Below, in pieces: positions 1 through 5,213 of a stretch of 10,863 nt of DNA. The notes beneath the pieces are model-generated. The model did not search any database, had not been told where the DNA came from, and saw only the letters and a list, made by a program, of their open reading frames with translations. A program made the position numbers and the translations under genes. Each line of letters begins with the position of its first letter. Position 1 is the first letter of the stretch. The DNA is taken from positions 1 to 10,863 of the forward strand of contig JAUVBH010000028.1 in assembly GCA_030591285.1 (NCBI GenBank), read 5' to 3'. This DNA comes from Thermoplasmatota archaeon. GTDB taxonomy: Archaea > Thermoplasmatota > Penumbrarchaeia > Penumbrarchaeales > Penumbrarchaeaceae.

Positions 1-99
1 ATTCAAATCCAGATAGTCCTTTATTCTAATGTAAGAATGATCTGGGCCCAGTAATGTGTAGTAGATCGACCGGGTCCAGGTCTTGGAAAAAACAGTCAA
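1..99 (-). CDS. Possible N-terminal fragment of an unidentified gene, cut by the left edge
   Basis: The minus-strand frame from a TTG at 99-97 stays open for 33 codons to the window edge, after an in-frame TAA just upstream. The peptide contains SIYYTLLGPDHSYIRIKD and has normal protein-like composition, but I do not recognise a family. A TATA-like CATAAAAG lies at 135-128, which would place transcription initiation only a few bases before the TTG, compatible with a nearly leaderless mRNA. There is no Shine-Dalgarno sequence. The plus strand is also open from the edge to a TAA at 52-54 in one frame, so the strand is uncertain. Sequence beyond the edge would settle it. Confidence 0.28.
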   Translation of the reverse strand, partial: MTVFSKTWTRSIYYTLLGPDHSYIRIKDYLDLN

Positions 100-172
100 T
101 AAATTGTTTTATTGGCGTTTTTTCAGACTTTTATGCTAAGTTTGAAAAATAATTTGTTCTTATGCATAAAAG

Positions 173-245
173 TGCAGGCGTCGGGATTTGAACCCGAGCA
201 GAAAGCTTGGAAGGCTTTAATCCTAACCAGCTAGATCACGCCTGC
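173..245 (-). tRNA. tRNA-Gly (anticodon UCC)
   Basis: Read on the minus strand, the gene folds into a full cloverleaf. The acceptor stem is GCAGGCG paired with CGCCTGC. The D stem is ATCT/GGAT with one G.U pair, and its loop contains GG. The anticodon stem is AAAGC/GCTTT around the loop CTTCCAA, so the anticodon is TCC, reading GGA and GGG glycine codons. The T stem is TCGGG/CCCGA around TTCAAAT. The discriminator base is A, as in archaeal and eukaryotic tRNA-Gly, and no CCA is encoded. No intron is present. A short T-run on the minus strand at 149-145 could end the transcript. It lies about 45 bases downstream of the lipid-kinase-like gene on the same strand. Confidence 0.96.
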
Positions 246-273
246 AGGTATTATTCGGTGTATACTCAGGTTG

Positions 274-282
274 TTTTTAATT
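274..282 (-). promoter_or_regulatory. Possible TATA box of the tRNA-Gly gene
   Basis: The minus strand reads AATTAAAAA here, 29-37 bases before the first base of the mature tRNA. This is where a TATA box would sit for initiation a few bases upstream of the tRNA. The element is only A/T-rich and not a strong consensus match. The tRNA could instead be cotranscribed with the gene that ends at 291. Confidence 0.35.
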
Positions 283-290
283 GTTACTAT

Positions 291-980
291 CTAGAATATC
301 GGTGTGAACCAGGGCCCCGGGAACCATCCAGGATAGAATATATAGATCAGACCCAAAGCAAGGGCAGGAACCAATTGCGTGGATGAGTCATCATCTGTCT
401 TGAATGGAAAATGAAAGTTCTTGTTGAAATTGCTATTTCTGTAGATCTTATACAGTTCTGGTCTGACCTGGAGGACCCCCACGATCTCCAGTGCCTCCCC
501 GAATACCATGAATAACCCGGCAAACAGGGCGAGGAAGAAATGATACCCGAAGACCATGAACATCATTACAGTGAACAATCCTCCCAGGGGGAGCACCAAC
601 CATTTCCTCCACATTCGTATCTCACCCAGCAAAGGATCGGCTATTGTGTAGATCACGATCACAGGGACAGCTATCTCCTGAGGCATGACAAGCATGATCA
701 CCATTGATGTCCAGAGCGACCACGCATATGATCCTATGGTCCCTTCTTCGTGACCTCTCAAACCTGGTATCAGTATGCCTTTTTTTAATCTTATCAGCTC
801 GATAACCAGAGGAACAAGACCAAGTATCAAGATCAACCACAATTTCGTTGGAAGGTAGAGAAGCTCCTCTGGAAATAGATAGTAAACCACCACCAGGCCG
901 GATATCAGATGAACTCCTCTTCTGAACAGGTGATCCTTCTTTTTGATCTTGTATCTCACACTCTCCAATGTCGTATCCAA
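291..980 (-). CDS. Dolichol kinase / CTP-dependent lipid kinase family membrane protein
   Basis: A 229-residue polytopic membrane protein with about six to seven hydrophobic segments. Family-typical features are visible in order: RRGVHLISG at residues 20-28, an acidic-Gly stretch GHEEGTIGSY near 76-85, ADPLLGE at 114-120, GEALE at 161-165, and the Asp-rich TDDDSSTQLVPAL at 195-207. These resemble the Sec59/DGK1/phytol-kinase group, whose members use CTP to phosphorylate polyprenols, diacylglycerol or phytol at the membrane. In an archaeon the likeliest role is supplying or recycling dolichyl phosphate for protein N-glycosylation, but the substrate cannot be read from sequence. The start is a TTG; GGAG lies ten bases upstream, and no ATG or GTG is available before the upstream stop. 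Phosphatidate cytidylyltransferase is a common alternative name for this fold. Confidence 0.78.
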   Translation of the reverse strand: MDTTLESVRYKIKKKDHLFRRGVHLISGLVVVYYLFPEELLYLPTKLWLILILGLVPLVIELIRLKKGILIPGLRGHEEGTIGSYAWSLWTSMVIMLVMPQEIAVPVIVIYTIADPLLGEIRMWRKWLVLPLGGLFTVMMFMVFGYHFFLALFAGLFMVFGEALEIVGVLQVRPELYKIYRNSNFNKNFHFPFKTDDDSSTQLVPALALGLIYIFYPGWFPGPWFTPIF

Positions 981-1023
981 TCGATGTACTCTCCAGATCC
1001 CGGTGTTACCAGAACAAATTCAA

Positions 1024-1032
1024 ATTATTTAA
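1024..1032 (-). promoter_or_regulatory. Probable TATA box for the lipid-kinase-like gene
   Basis: The minus strand reads TTAAATAAT. Its centre is about 48 bases before the TTG start, which would put initiation near 1002 and leave a leader of about 22 bases carrying the GGAG at 994-991. It shares the 129-base divergent gap with the plus-strand membrane protein gene. Confidence 0.45.
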
Positions 1033-1058
1033 GTGGAGACCAAACTACATTCCAGCCA

Positions 1059-1066
1059 AATACTAT
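1059..1066 (+). promoter_or_regulatory. Possible TATA box for the zinc-ribbon membrane protein gene
   Basis: AATACTAT lies about 47 bases before the proposed CTG start at 1110. This predicts initiation near 1088 and a leader of about 22 bases containing the GGAGGT at 1098-1103. The match to a TATA box is weak. Its spacing to the start resembles that of the other promoters in this window. Confidence 0.3.
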
Positions 1067-1097
1067 TATTACTGATTAATCACTTTTACCGATACCC

Positions 1098-1103
1098 GGA
1101 GGT
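1098..1103 (+). promoter_or_regulatory. Shine-Dalgarno sequence that decides a CTG start
   Basis: GGAGGT lies six bases before CTG at 1110-1112. It is the strongest ribosome binding site near this gene, and no ATG, GTG or TTG in the reading frame lies within reach of it. The same hexamer and spacing serve the rpl7ae start at 3020. Confidence 0.7.
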
Positions 1104-1109
1104 AACAGA

Positions 1110-2150
1110 CTGAAAAGAAAGATCATCGAGGCACCCTGTCCAAATTGTGAGTCTCAGGTCATTCTTAGACTTCCAAAAGGTGCCGAGGAAGGGGATTTCT
1201 CCGTCGAATGCCAGGATTGTGGCGATACGATCGACCTCGAGATCGGTAGAACATCCACCGGGAAAGAACGAATTCGAATAAATGGAAAATTGTTGAGACC
1301 CCCAGTGGAACGACCATTGAAGGAGAGAGAGCAAAGATCGAGACCATCTGCCAAGGTGGAGGTCAAAGTGGAGAAAGAGGAACGATGGGGGACAGATTAT
1401 CATCGGAGGATGATGATCGCATTCTGGGTCCTGATAATCATTGGTGTTCTGGGGATCGCCTCATCCATCGCCACTGTAACGAATTCCTTCACCATCAAAG
1501 ATCTGGAGGAACAATCACCCAACAATACGGTCTCCTTTGCGGTCTGGGTGTTTGATTCTGAGACCGGTAGGAGTATCGAAGGTGCTTCGGTAAATCTACG
1601 TTCAGGTGGCTACAATATCTCTGCCGTATCCAACAATGAAGGATTGGCAGCATTGAAGAGCGTGAGGGCAGGAGATCTCGATATGGAGATCCGGCATGGA
1701 GAATACAAAACATCCACTGGTACAATATGGATCTCCAAGGGATCCCCAAATGTTCTGGACGTACCCATGGAGAAAGGCTTACCCTCTCAATATGTAGAAG
1801 CCCCCCTCACTCCTCTGGAGCCAAAAGAATACACCAGAGGATTGACCAATCTGGCTGCTATCGTTATGTTCCTTTCTTCCATGACCGCATTCTTCGCTGC
1901 ATTCTTTGTCAAGGTCAGGGATTTTTTCACACTAGCTGTTATACTGTCCTTTTTCACAATATTCTCATTTGGTTTCCTGATCGGTTCAATACTGTCCCTT
2001 GTTGCCATTGTTCTAATAATAAATTCATATGAAGGTTTCTCCCACAATTATGATCTCAGAATGATCCTGGAGCAACAAGGCAGGGAGGACCTAAAGAATT
2101 TCTTCAAGGGCGAAAGGAAAGCTCCAATGCAACTTCCACCGGCTAAATAA
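1110..2150 (+). CDS. Membrane protein with N-terminal zinc ribbon and a carboxypeptidase-regulatory-like domain; CTG start proposed
   Basis: Function unknown. The frame is open from 1080. From a CTG at 1110 the product is 346 residues: a zinc ribbon CPNC (C10, C13) with CQDC (C34, C37), a charged linker to about 98, a membrane helix near 102-122, and an extracytoplasmic region near 125-243. That region resembles a carboxypeptidase-regulatory-like beta domain, with a GRSIEGASVNL segment typical of such folds. Two or three further helices follow near 247-305, then a charged cytosolic tail. The start rests on GGAGGT at 1098-1103 followed by six bases and then CTG, exactly the spacing seen at rpl7ae (GGAGGT, six bases, ATG). 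The first later NTG codon is a TTG at 1290 with no Shine-Dalgarno sequence, and starting there would delete the zinc ribbon. The protein may sense or transmit something across the membrane, which is inference. Confidence 0.75.
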   Translation: MKRKIIEAPCPNCESQVILRLPKGAEEGDFSVECQDCGDTIDLEIGRTSTGKERIRINGKLLRPPVERPLKEREQRSRPSAKVEVKVEKEERWGTDYHRRMMIAFWVLIIIGVLGIASSIATVTNSFTIKDLEEQSPNNTVSFAVWVFDSETGRSIEGASVNLRSGGYNISAVSNNEGLAALKSVRAGDLDMEIRHGEYKTSTGTIWISKGSPNVLDVPMEKGLPSQYVEAPLTPLEPKEYTRGLTNLAAIVMFLSSMTAFFAAFFVKVRDFFTLAVILSFFTIFSFGFLIGSILSLVAIVLIINSYEGFSHNYDLRMILEQQGREDLKNFFKGERKAPMQLPPAK

Positions 2151-2158
2151 TAATCTTT

Positions 2159-2785
2159 TTAAGCGACTTCGTCGCCGCAGAAAGGACAGAATTTGGGAGT
2201 CTTTTTTGTATTTATCCTCTCTCCGCAATATGGGCAGAACCTCATCTTCTTCATGCTTTTAGGCATCTTTACCGGGACACCCTTGCGTCCCATGGGTGTG
2301 ACATCGTCATCAATATCCTCGAGATCTTCGACCTTTTCCAGTCTGACCTTTCCCTCATCATCTGTATCTACTTCAAGATCATCACCTGGATTTGGACGCG
2401 AGAAATAATCCTCTCCGGTCTCATCGTCCTCTGATGATCCCAATTCCTTCGCCACCTGCGCCAGCCCTCCACCTTCTGTATCATACACAATAACAAGATC
2501 TGGTTTCAGTTTCTTCATTCTCCCGATTCCTTCATTATCTCCGATCAGGTAGTAAAGATTGGCAGCTTCTTGGAATTTTCCAGTTTTCTCCATCAATTTC
2601 GCTTTCTGGGCATATTCTTCTTTCATCTTGATGGAGAGTCTTTCAATGTTTTCGTCATCTTTAATAGAGCGGTAGATCCGCATTGCCTCAGCATAGAGAT
2701 TGAGTGATTCATACCACTTTGCCTGATTCCTTCTATCTTCGGTGAAGGTCTTTTCTCTCTCTCTCAGTTCCTCTTCATCACTCAT
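2159..2785 (-). CDS. TPR-like helical protein with acidic linker and C-terminal zinc ribbon
   Basis: A 208-residue soluble protein of unknown function. Residues 1 to about 95 are helical with two TPR-like helix pairs: one around WYESLNLYAEAMRIYRSI and another around MEKTGKFQEAANLYYLIGD. A probable disordered segment of about 115-170 is very rich in Asp and Glu. The C-terminus is a compact zinc ribbon with FCPYCG (C184, C187) and FCPFCG (C200, C203), a 12-residue spacing between the cysteine pairs typical of small zinc-ribbon domains. The ATG at 2785 follows GGAGG with seven intervening bases, so the start is firm. It converges with the zinc-ribbon membrane protein gene (8-base gap) and diverges from the ribosomal operon. 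TPR plus zinc ribbon suggests an adaptor for protein or nucleic-acid complexes; the partner is unknown. Confidence 0.85.
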   Translation of the reverse strand: MSDEEELREREKTFTEDRRNQAKWYESLNLYAEAMRIYRSIKDDENIERLSIKMKEEYAQKAKLMEKTGKFQEAANLYYLIGDNEGIGRMKKLKPDLVIVYDTEGGGLAQVAKELGSSEDDETGEDYFSRPNPGDDLEVDTDDEGKVRLEKVEDLEDIDDDVTPMGRKGVPVKMPKSMKKMRFCPYCGERINTKKTPKFCPFCGDEVA

Positions 2786-2828
2786 CGGGGAGCCTCCGGA
2801 CTGGAATCTGAAAAATCAGTAGTTTCAC

Positions 2829-2838
2829 TATATTAATA
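2829..2838 (-). promoter_or_regulatory. Probable TATA box for the TPR/zinc-ribbon gene
   Basis: The minus strand reads TATTAATATA here. The centre is about 49 bases before the ATG, predicting initiation near 2808 and a short leader with the GGAGG site. The paired GGTAATT motifs at 2847-2867 lie immediately upstream of it. Confidence 0.5.
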
Positions 2839-2846
2839 AGATTGGA

Positions 2847-2867
2847 GGTAATTACCAGGTAATTCCC
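2847..2867. repeat. Tandem GGTAATT motifs, possible operator between divergent promoters
   Basis: GGTAATTACC, a perfect 10-base palindrome at 2847-2856, is followed after one base by GGTAATTCCC at 2858-2867. The repeat period is 11 bases, about one helical turn. The pair sits next to the minus-strand TATA box and about 55 bases before the plus-strand ribosomal TATA box. A regulator-binding site is plausible from the geometry but not shown. Confidence 0.4.
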
Positions 2868-2921
2868 AGTGTATGAACTTAGGACTGGCCCGGCATTAAA
2901 TTATTTTGTTCCTCAAAAAGG

Positions 2922-2930
2922 TATTTATAA
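2922..2930 (+). promoter_or_regulatory. TATA box of the ribosomal protein operon
   Basis: TATTTATAA is preceded by the A-rich CAAAAAG, which is suitable as a BRE. Initiation would fall about 26 bases from its centre, near 2952, giving a leader of about 67 bases before the rpl7ae start. It is the best TATA match in the window, fitting a highly expressed ribosomal operon. Confidence 0.75.
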
Positions 2931-2973
2931 GGCTTCTCTTTATGCCACTTGCTCTTTCAATGAGCCTATGAAT

Positions 2974-3013
2974 GATGAAGACCCAGGCAGGACCTGCAGG
3001 GTTTGAAGGAGGT
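2974..3013 (+). promoter_or_regulatory. Candidate kink-turn hairpin in the rpl7ae leader
   Basis: In the leader RNA, GAAGACCC (2977-2984) pairs with GGGUUUGA (2999-3006): two tandem G.A pairs, then A-U, G.U, A-U and three C-G pairs. The apical part can close further as GCAG/CUGC. Tandem sheared G.A pairs next to a stem are the core of a kink-turn, the motif L7Ae binds. The 5' flank contains AUGAUGA (2972-2978), which matches the box C consensus, and the 3' flank has UUGA, close to box D. The Shine-Dalgarno GGAGGT follows directly at 3008-3013. L7Ae is known to bind a kink-turn in its own mRNA in some archaea. The weak point is the outer C-stem: with a three-base bulge only U2973-A3007 pairs well. 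Confidence 0.5.
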
Positions 3014-3019
3014 AAGAAA

Positions 3020-3394
3020 ATGGCAGCAAAATTTGTTAAGTTCGAGATGCCCAAGGACCTTGTGGAATCAGTCTATGAGGCAGTTGAGCTCGCCAGGGAT
3101 ACCGGCAAGCTCAAGAAGGGTGCTAATGAAGTGACCAAGACCATTGAGAGGGGCAAGGCCAGACTCGTTATTCTTGCAGAGGACACAACTCCACAGGAGA
3201 TCCTTATGCATGTGCCATATCTCTGCGAAGAGAAGGGCATTCCTTTTGCATATGTTCCCAGCAAGCAAGAGCTTGGTAACACAGCTTCACTCAAGGTTCC
3301 GACGACCGCCGTGGCAATTGTCCAACCTGGAAAAGGAAAGGTTCTTGTAGAAACTGTCTCGAAGAGACTCCAAGACCTCAACAAGAAGGAGTGA
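3020..3394 (+). CDS. rpl7ae: Ribosomal protein eL8/L7Ae, kink-turn RNA-binding protein
   Basis: A 124-residue L7Ae-family protein, the usual archaeal length. It binds kink-turns in 23S rRNA, box C/D and H/ACA guide RNAs, and RNase P RNA. Visible features are KKGANEVTK at 32-40 (RNA-binding loop and helix), the conserved AEDTTPQEI at 53-61, a segment HVPYLCEEKGIPFAYV, and LGNTASLKVPTTAVAIV, which forms the loop contacting the kink. The ATG at 3020 has GGAGGT six bases upstream and gives the family-typical N-terminus with KFEMPKDL. An in-frame ATG at 2972 would add 16 unfamiliar residues encoded by the leader hairpin and has no ribosome binding site. It is the first gene of the operon, 12 bases before rps28e. 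Translational autoregulation through the leader hairpin is likely but unproven. Confidence 0.97.
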   Translation: MAAKFVKFEMPKDLVESVYEAVELARDTGKLKKGANEVTKTIERGKARLVILAEDTTPQEILMHVPYLCEEKGIPFAYVPSKQELGNTASLKVPTTAVAIVQPGKGKVLVETVSKRLQDLNKKE

Positions 3395-3406
3395 GGGGGG
3401 ATCTCA

Positions 3407-3616
3407 TTGCCGGTCGATGGAATACCTGGTGAAGTGGTCGAACTTATCGGCCGCACAGGGATGGCTGGAGAAGCCACTCAGGTTAAGGTTAGGATACTTG
3501 ACGGCAAGGACAAGGGCAGGATCATCGCAAGGAATGCTATGGGACCCATTAGGGTCGGCGATATCCTTCTTCTCAGGGAATCAGCCAGAGAGGCCCGCAA
3601 ACTGAGCGTGAGGTGA
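3407..3616 (+). CDS. rps28e: Small-subunit ribosomal protein eS28
   Basis: A 69-residue protein of the size and pattern of archaeal and eukaryotic eS28, an OB-fold protein of the 30S subunit near the mRNA exit and the tRNA E site. The middle matches the family: GEATQVKVRILDGKDKGR, then NAMGPIRVGDILLL. The C-terminus ESAREARKL is the family signature, although the usual ESEREAR has Ala in place of the first Glu-to-Arg context residue. The start is a TTG at 3407, preceded by a G-rich run (GAGGGGGG) as ribosome binding site. An in-frame stop at 3392-3394 excludes any earlier start. Its stop codon lies just before the rpl24e start, so the two are translationally linked. Confidence 0.96.
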   Translation: MPVDGIPGEVVELIGRTGMAGEATQVKVRILDGKDKGRIIARNAMGPIRVGDILLLRESAREARKLSVR

Positions 3617-3621
3617 GCTTA

Positions 3622-3804
3622 ATGGTAGAAGCTAGAACATGTTCCTTTTGCGGTGAGAAGATCGAGCCCGGCACTGGTAGAATGTATGTGAAGAGGGATG
3701 GAAAGATATTCTTCTTCTGCTCCACCAAGTGCTATAAGAATATGATAGAGCTCAAAAGGGTCCCGAGGAGGACCCGTTGGTCCAAGCTCCATGTCAAGGA
3801 GTGA
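3622..3804 (+). CDS. rpl24e: Large-subunit ribosomal protein eL24
   Basis: A 60-residue eL24 protein with the family's zinc-binding cysteines: CSFC (C7, C10) and FFCSTKC (C33, C37). Between them lies IEPGTGRMYVKRDGKI, and after them the basic RVPRRTRW segment that contacts 23S rRNA. The length agrees with other archaeal eL24 proteins. The ATG at 3622 has GAGG eight bases upstream, at 3610-3613, inside the end of rps28e. A GTG nine bases earlier, overlapping the rps28e stop, would add only MSL and would place the ribosome binding site inside the start. It sits between rps28e and ndk in the usual order. Confidence 0.97.
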   Translation: MVEARTCSFCGEKIEPGTGRMYVKRDGKIFFFCSTKCYKNMIELKRVPRRTRWSKLHVKE

Positions 3805-3811
3805 TGTCTCA

Positions 3812-4267
3812 ATGCGTGATAGGACCTTCTTCATGATCAAACCCGACGGAGTTCAGAAAGGACTTGTCGGGGATGTGCTCCAAAGGGTCGAGCAGAAAGG
3901 TTTCAAGATAGTTGCGATGAAGATGCTGTCGATCTCCAATGAGATGGCTCAGGAACATTACAACGAACATATCGGTAAACCTTTCTTTGATGACCTTGTT
4001 GGTTTCATCACATCTGGCCCAGTCGTGGCCATGGTCGTAGAAGGTGAGAACGCAGTTGAAGGTATCAGGACCATGATGGGCAAGACAGATCCGAAAGCGT
4101 CTGCACCGGGAACAATAAGGGGCGATTTCGGAATACATTTAAGCAGGAACGTGGTTCACGGGTCGGATTCTCCCTCTTCAGCAGAAAGGGAGATCTCCAT
4201 TTTCTTCCCACCGGAAGAATTGATGGAGTACACCCGGATAGATGAAATGTGGTTATATCCACAATAA
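3812..4267 (+). CDS. ndk: Nucleoside diphosphate kinase
   Basis: A 151-residue cytosolic enzyme that transfers the gamma phosphate from ATP to other nucleoside diphosphates through a phosphohistidine, keeping NTP pools such as GTP and CTP supplied. The N-terminus RTFFMIKPDGVQKGLVG (residues 4-20) and the active-site motif NVVHGSDS, with catalytic H116, are intact. Further family features are R86, T92 and RGDFG (103-107) near the nucleotide site. The ATG at 3812 is preferred: GGAG at 3798-3801 lies ten bases upstream, and the N-terminus then matches the family. The ATG at 3791 would add seven residues and overlap rpl24e. It is the fourth gene of the operon, in the order standard for Euryarchaeota. 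Confidence 0.97.
   Translation: MRDRTFFMIKPDGVQKGLVGDVLQRVEQKGFKIVAMKMLSISNEMAQEHYNEHIGKPFFDDLVGFITSGPVVAMVVEGENAVEGIRTMMGKTDPKASAPGTIRGDFGIHLSRNVVHGSDSPSSAEREISIFFPPEELMEYTRIDEMWLYPQ
4253..4258 (+). promoter_or_regulatory. Possible internal TATA box before the FKBP gene
   Basis: TTATAT in the last codons of ndk lies about 36 bases before the FKBP start. It could drive initiation near 4281 with a leader of about ten bases. This would let the two isomerase genes be expressed apart from the ribosomal genes. The match is short and may be chance. Confidence 0.25.
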
Positions 4268-4291
4268 AGAGACGAACAAGGGGCATCTAAG

Positions 4292-5209
4292 ATGGAAGAC
4301 GAGAAACTCTGCCTGATCTCCATTGGTCTTGTCATAGTCATATTTGCGGCTCTCGCAGGAATGACCTACGTTGACGAGGAAGGCTGGCCGTGGGAGGACG
4401 ATACAAAGGACAAGGAGGAGATCCTCCTGATCCAGGAAGGAGACGAGGTCTCGGTCGATTATGTGGGACGGTTAGTTGGCGTTGCTGGCGAACCTGGCCC
4501 TGTATTCGATACTTCATTACCCGAGGTCGCCAACGATGATTCGATACCCAAGACACCATCTTTCATGGATAAACCGATCTATGACGATCTTACTTTCACA
4601 GTGGGATCAGGTCAAATGATCCCTGGTTTTGAGAGTGGTGTTTTGAACAAGAAAATGGGTGACTCCTTCACCATTTCCATCCCACCAGAAAGGGCATATG
4701 GTGTCTCTCTTGATGAACTCATCATTGATGTAAATTCAACAGAGACGATCCCAATGAGGGAGACCATTGACAGGGAAACATTCCATGAGGTCTACCCCAT
4801 GGTTGCACTGGGTGAAGTAGATAAGTTCATCCATCCTTTCTGGAAATGGGATGTTGAGATCATATCCTTCGATCCTGAGAGTGTGGTTATCTGGCATCAA
4901 CCTGTTTATGGGGAAAGATATTTTGCATTCAGCTGGAACACAACTGTCGTGGACCTTTCAACTGACAGGAACATCATAACACTTCACCATAATGTCGAAG
5001 AGATAAATGATCAGACCAAGATCCCATTCTTCACAATGTTGGATTACAACCCGGAATGGGCCCGAAATGCAGCGGAAACATTCGGGCAGGAACCAATGGA
5101 AGGATATGTTTCATCCAAGGGTGGAGTATTGACCATCAATTTCAATGGTGAGCTGATCGGGAAGACCCTTCTCTTCACCATCACCATAAATAGTATATTG
5201 AGAGAGTGA
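4292..5209 (+). CDS. Membrane-anchored FKBP-type peptidyl-prolyl cis-trans isomerase
   Basis: A 305-residue isomerase. Residues 6-24 form a single N-terminal membrane helix, so the rest probably faces outward and assists folding of exported proteins. The FKBP domain is clear: GDEVSVDYVGRLVG (50-63), PVFDTS (70-75), GSGQMIPGFESGVL (105-118), IPPERAYG (130-137). The equivalents of FKBP12 active-site residues Tyr26, Phe36, Asp37, Ile56 and Tyr82 are Y57, F72, D73, I110 and Y136; the Trp59 position is F113. The region after 140 is much longer than in simple FKBPs. It contains two stretches resembling the strand-turn-strand of a SlyD-type IF chaperone domain, near 197-220 and 278-302. The gene starts 24 bases after ndk with a modest G-rich ribosome site, and 4 bases separate its stop from the cyclophilin gene. 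Confidence 0.9.
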   Translation: MEDEKLCLISIGLVIVIFAALAGMTYVDEEGWPWEDDTKDKEEILLIQEGDEVSVDYVGRLVGVAGEPGPVFDTSLPEVANDDSIPKTPSFMDKPIYDDLTFTVGSGQMIPGFESGVLNKKMGDSFTISIPPERAYGVSLDELIIDVNSTETIPMRETIDRETFHEVYPMVALGEVDKFIHPFWKWDVEIISFDPESVVIWHQPVYGERYFAFSWNTTVVDLSTDRNIITLHHNVEEINDQTKIPFFTMLDYNPEWARNAAETFGQEPMEGYVSSKGGVLTINFNGELIGKTLLFTITINSILRE

Positions 5210-5213
5210 TAAA

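Noticed and set aside
1290..1292. TTG as the start of the zinc-ribbon membrane protein
   Set aside because: It has no Shine-Dalgarno sequence and would remove a well-formed zinc ribbon encoded directly upstream in the same frame.
1086..1403. A 105-codon minus-strand frame opposite the zinc-ribbon membrane protein
   Set aside because: It overlaps the plus-strand frame that encodes the zinc ribbon and carries the strong Shine-Dalgarno site. Its own product is low-complexity Ser/Leu-rich with no recognisable motif.
2972..3019. Earlier in-frame ATG for rpl7ae, adding 16 residues
   Set aside because: No ribosome site precedes it, the added residues do not resemble L7Ae, and the stretch is better explained as a structured leader. 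The ATG at 3020 has GGAGGT six bases upstream.
3613..3621. GTG start for rpl24e overlapping the rps28e stop
   Set aside because: It falls inside the GAGG ribosome site that serves the ATG at 3622 and adds three residues not typical of the family.
3791..3811. Earlier ATG for ndk inside rpl24e
   Set aside because: The ATG at 3812 has GGAG at a suitable distance and gives the standard N-terminus of the family.
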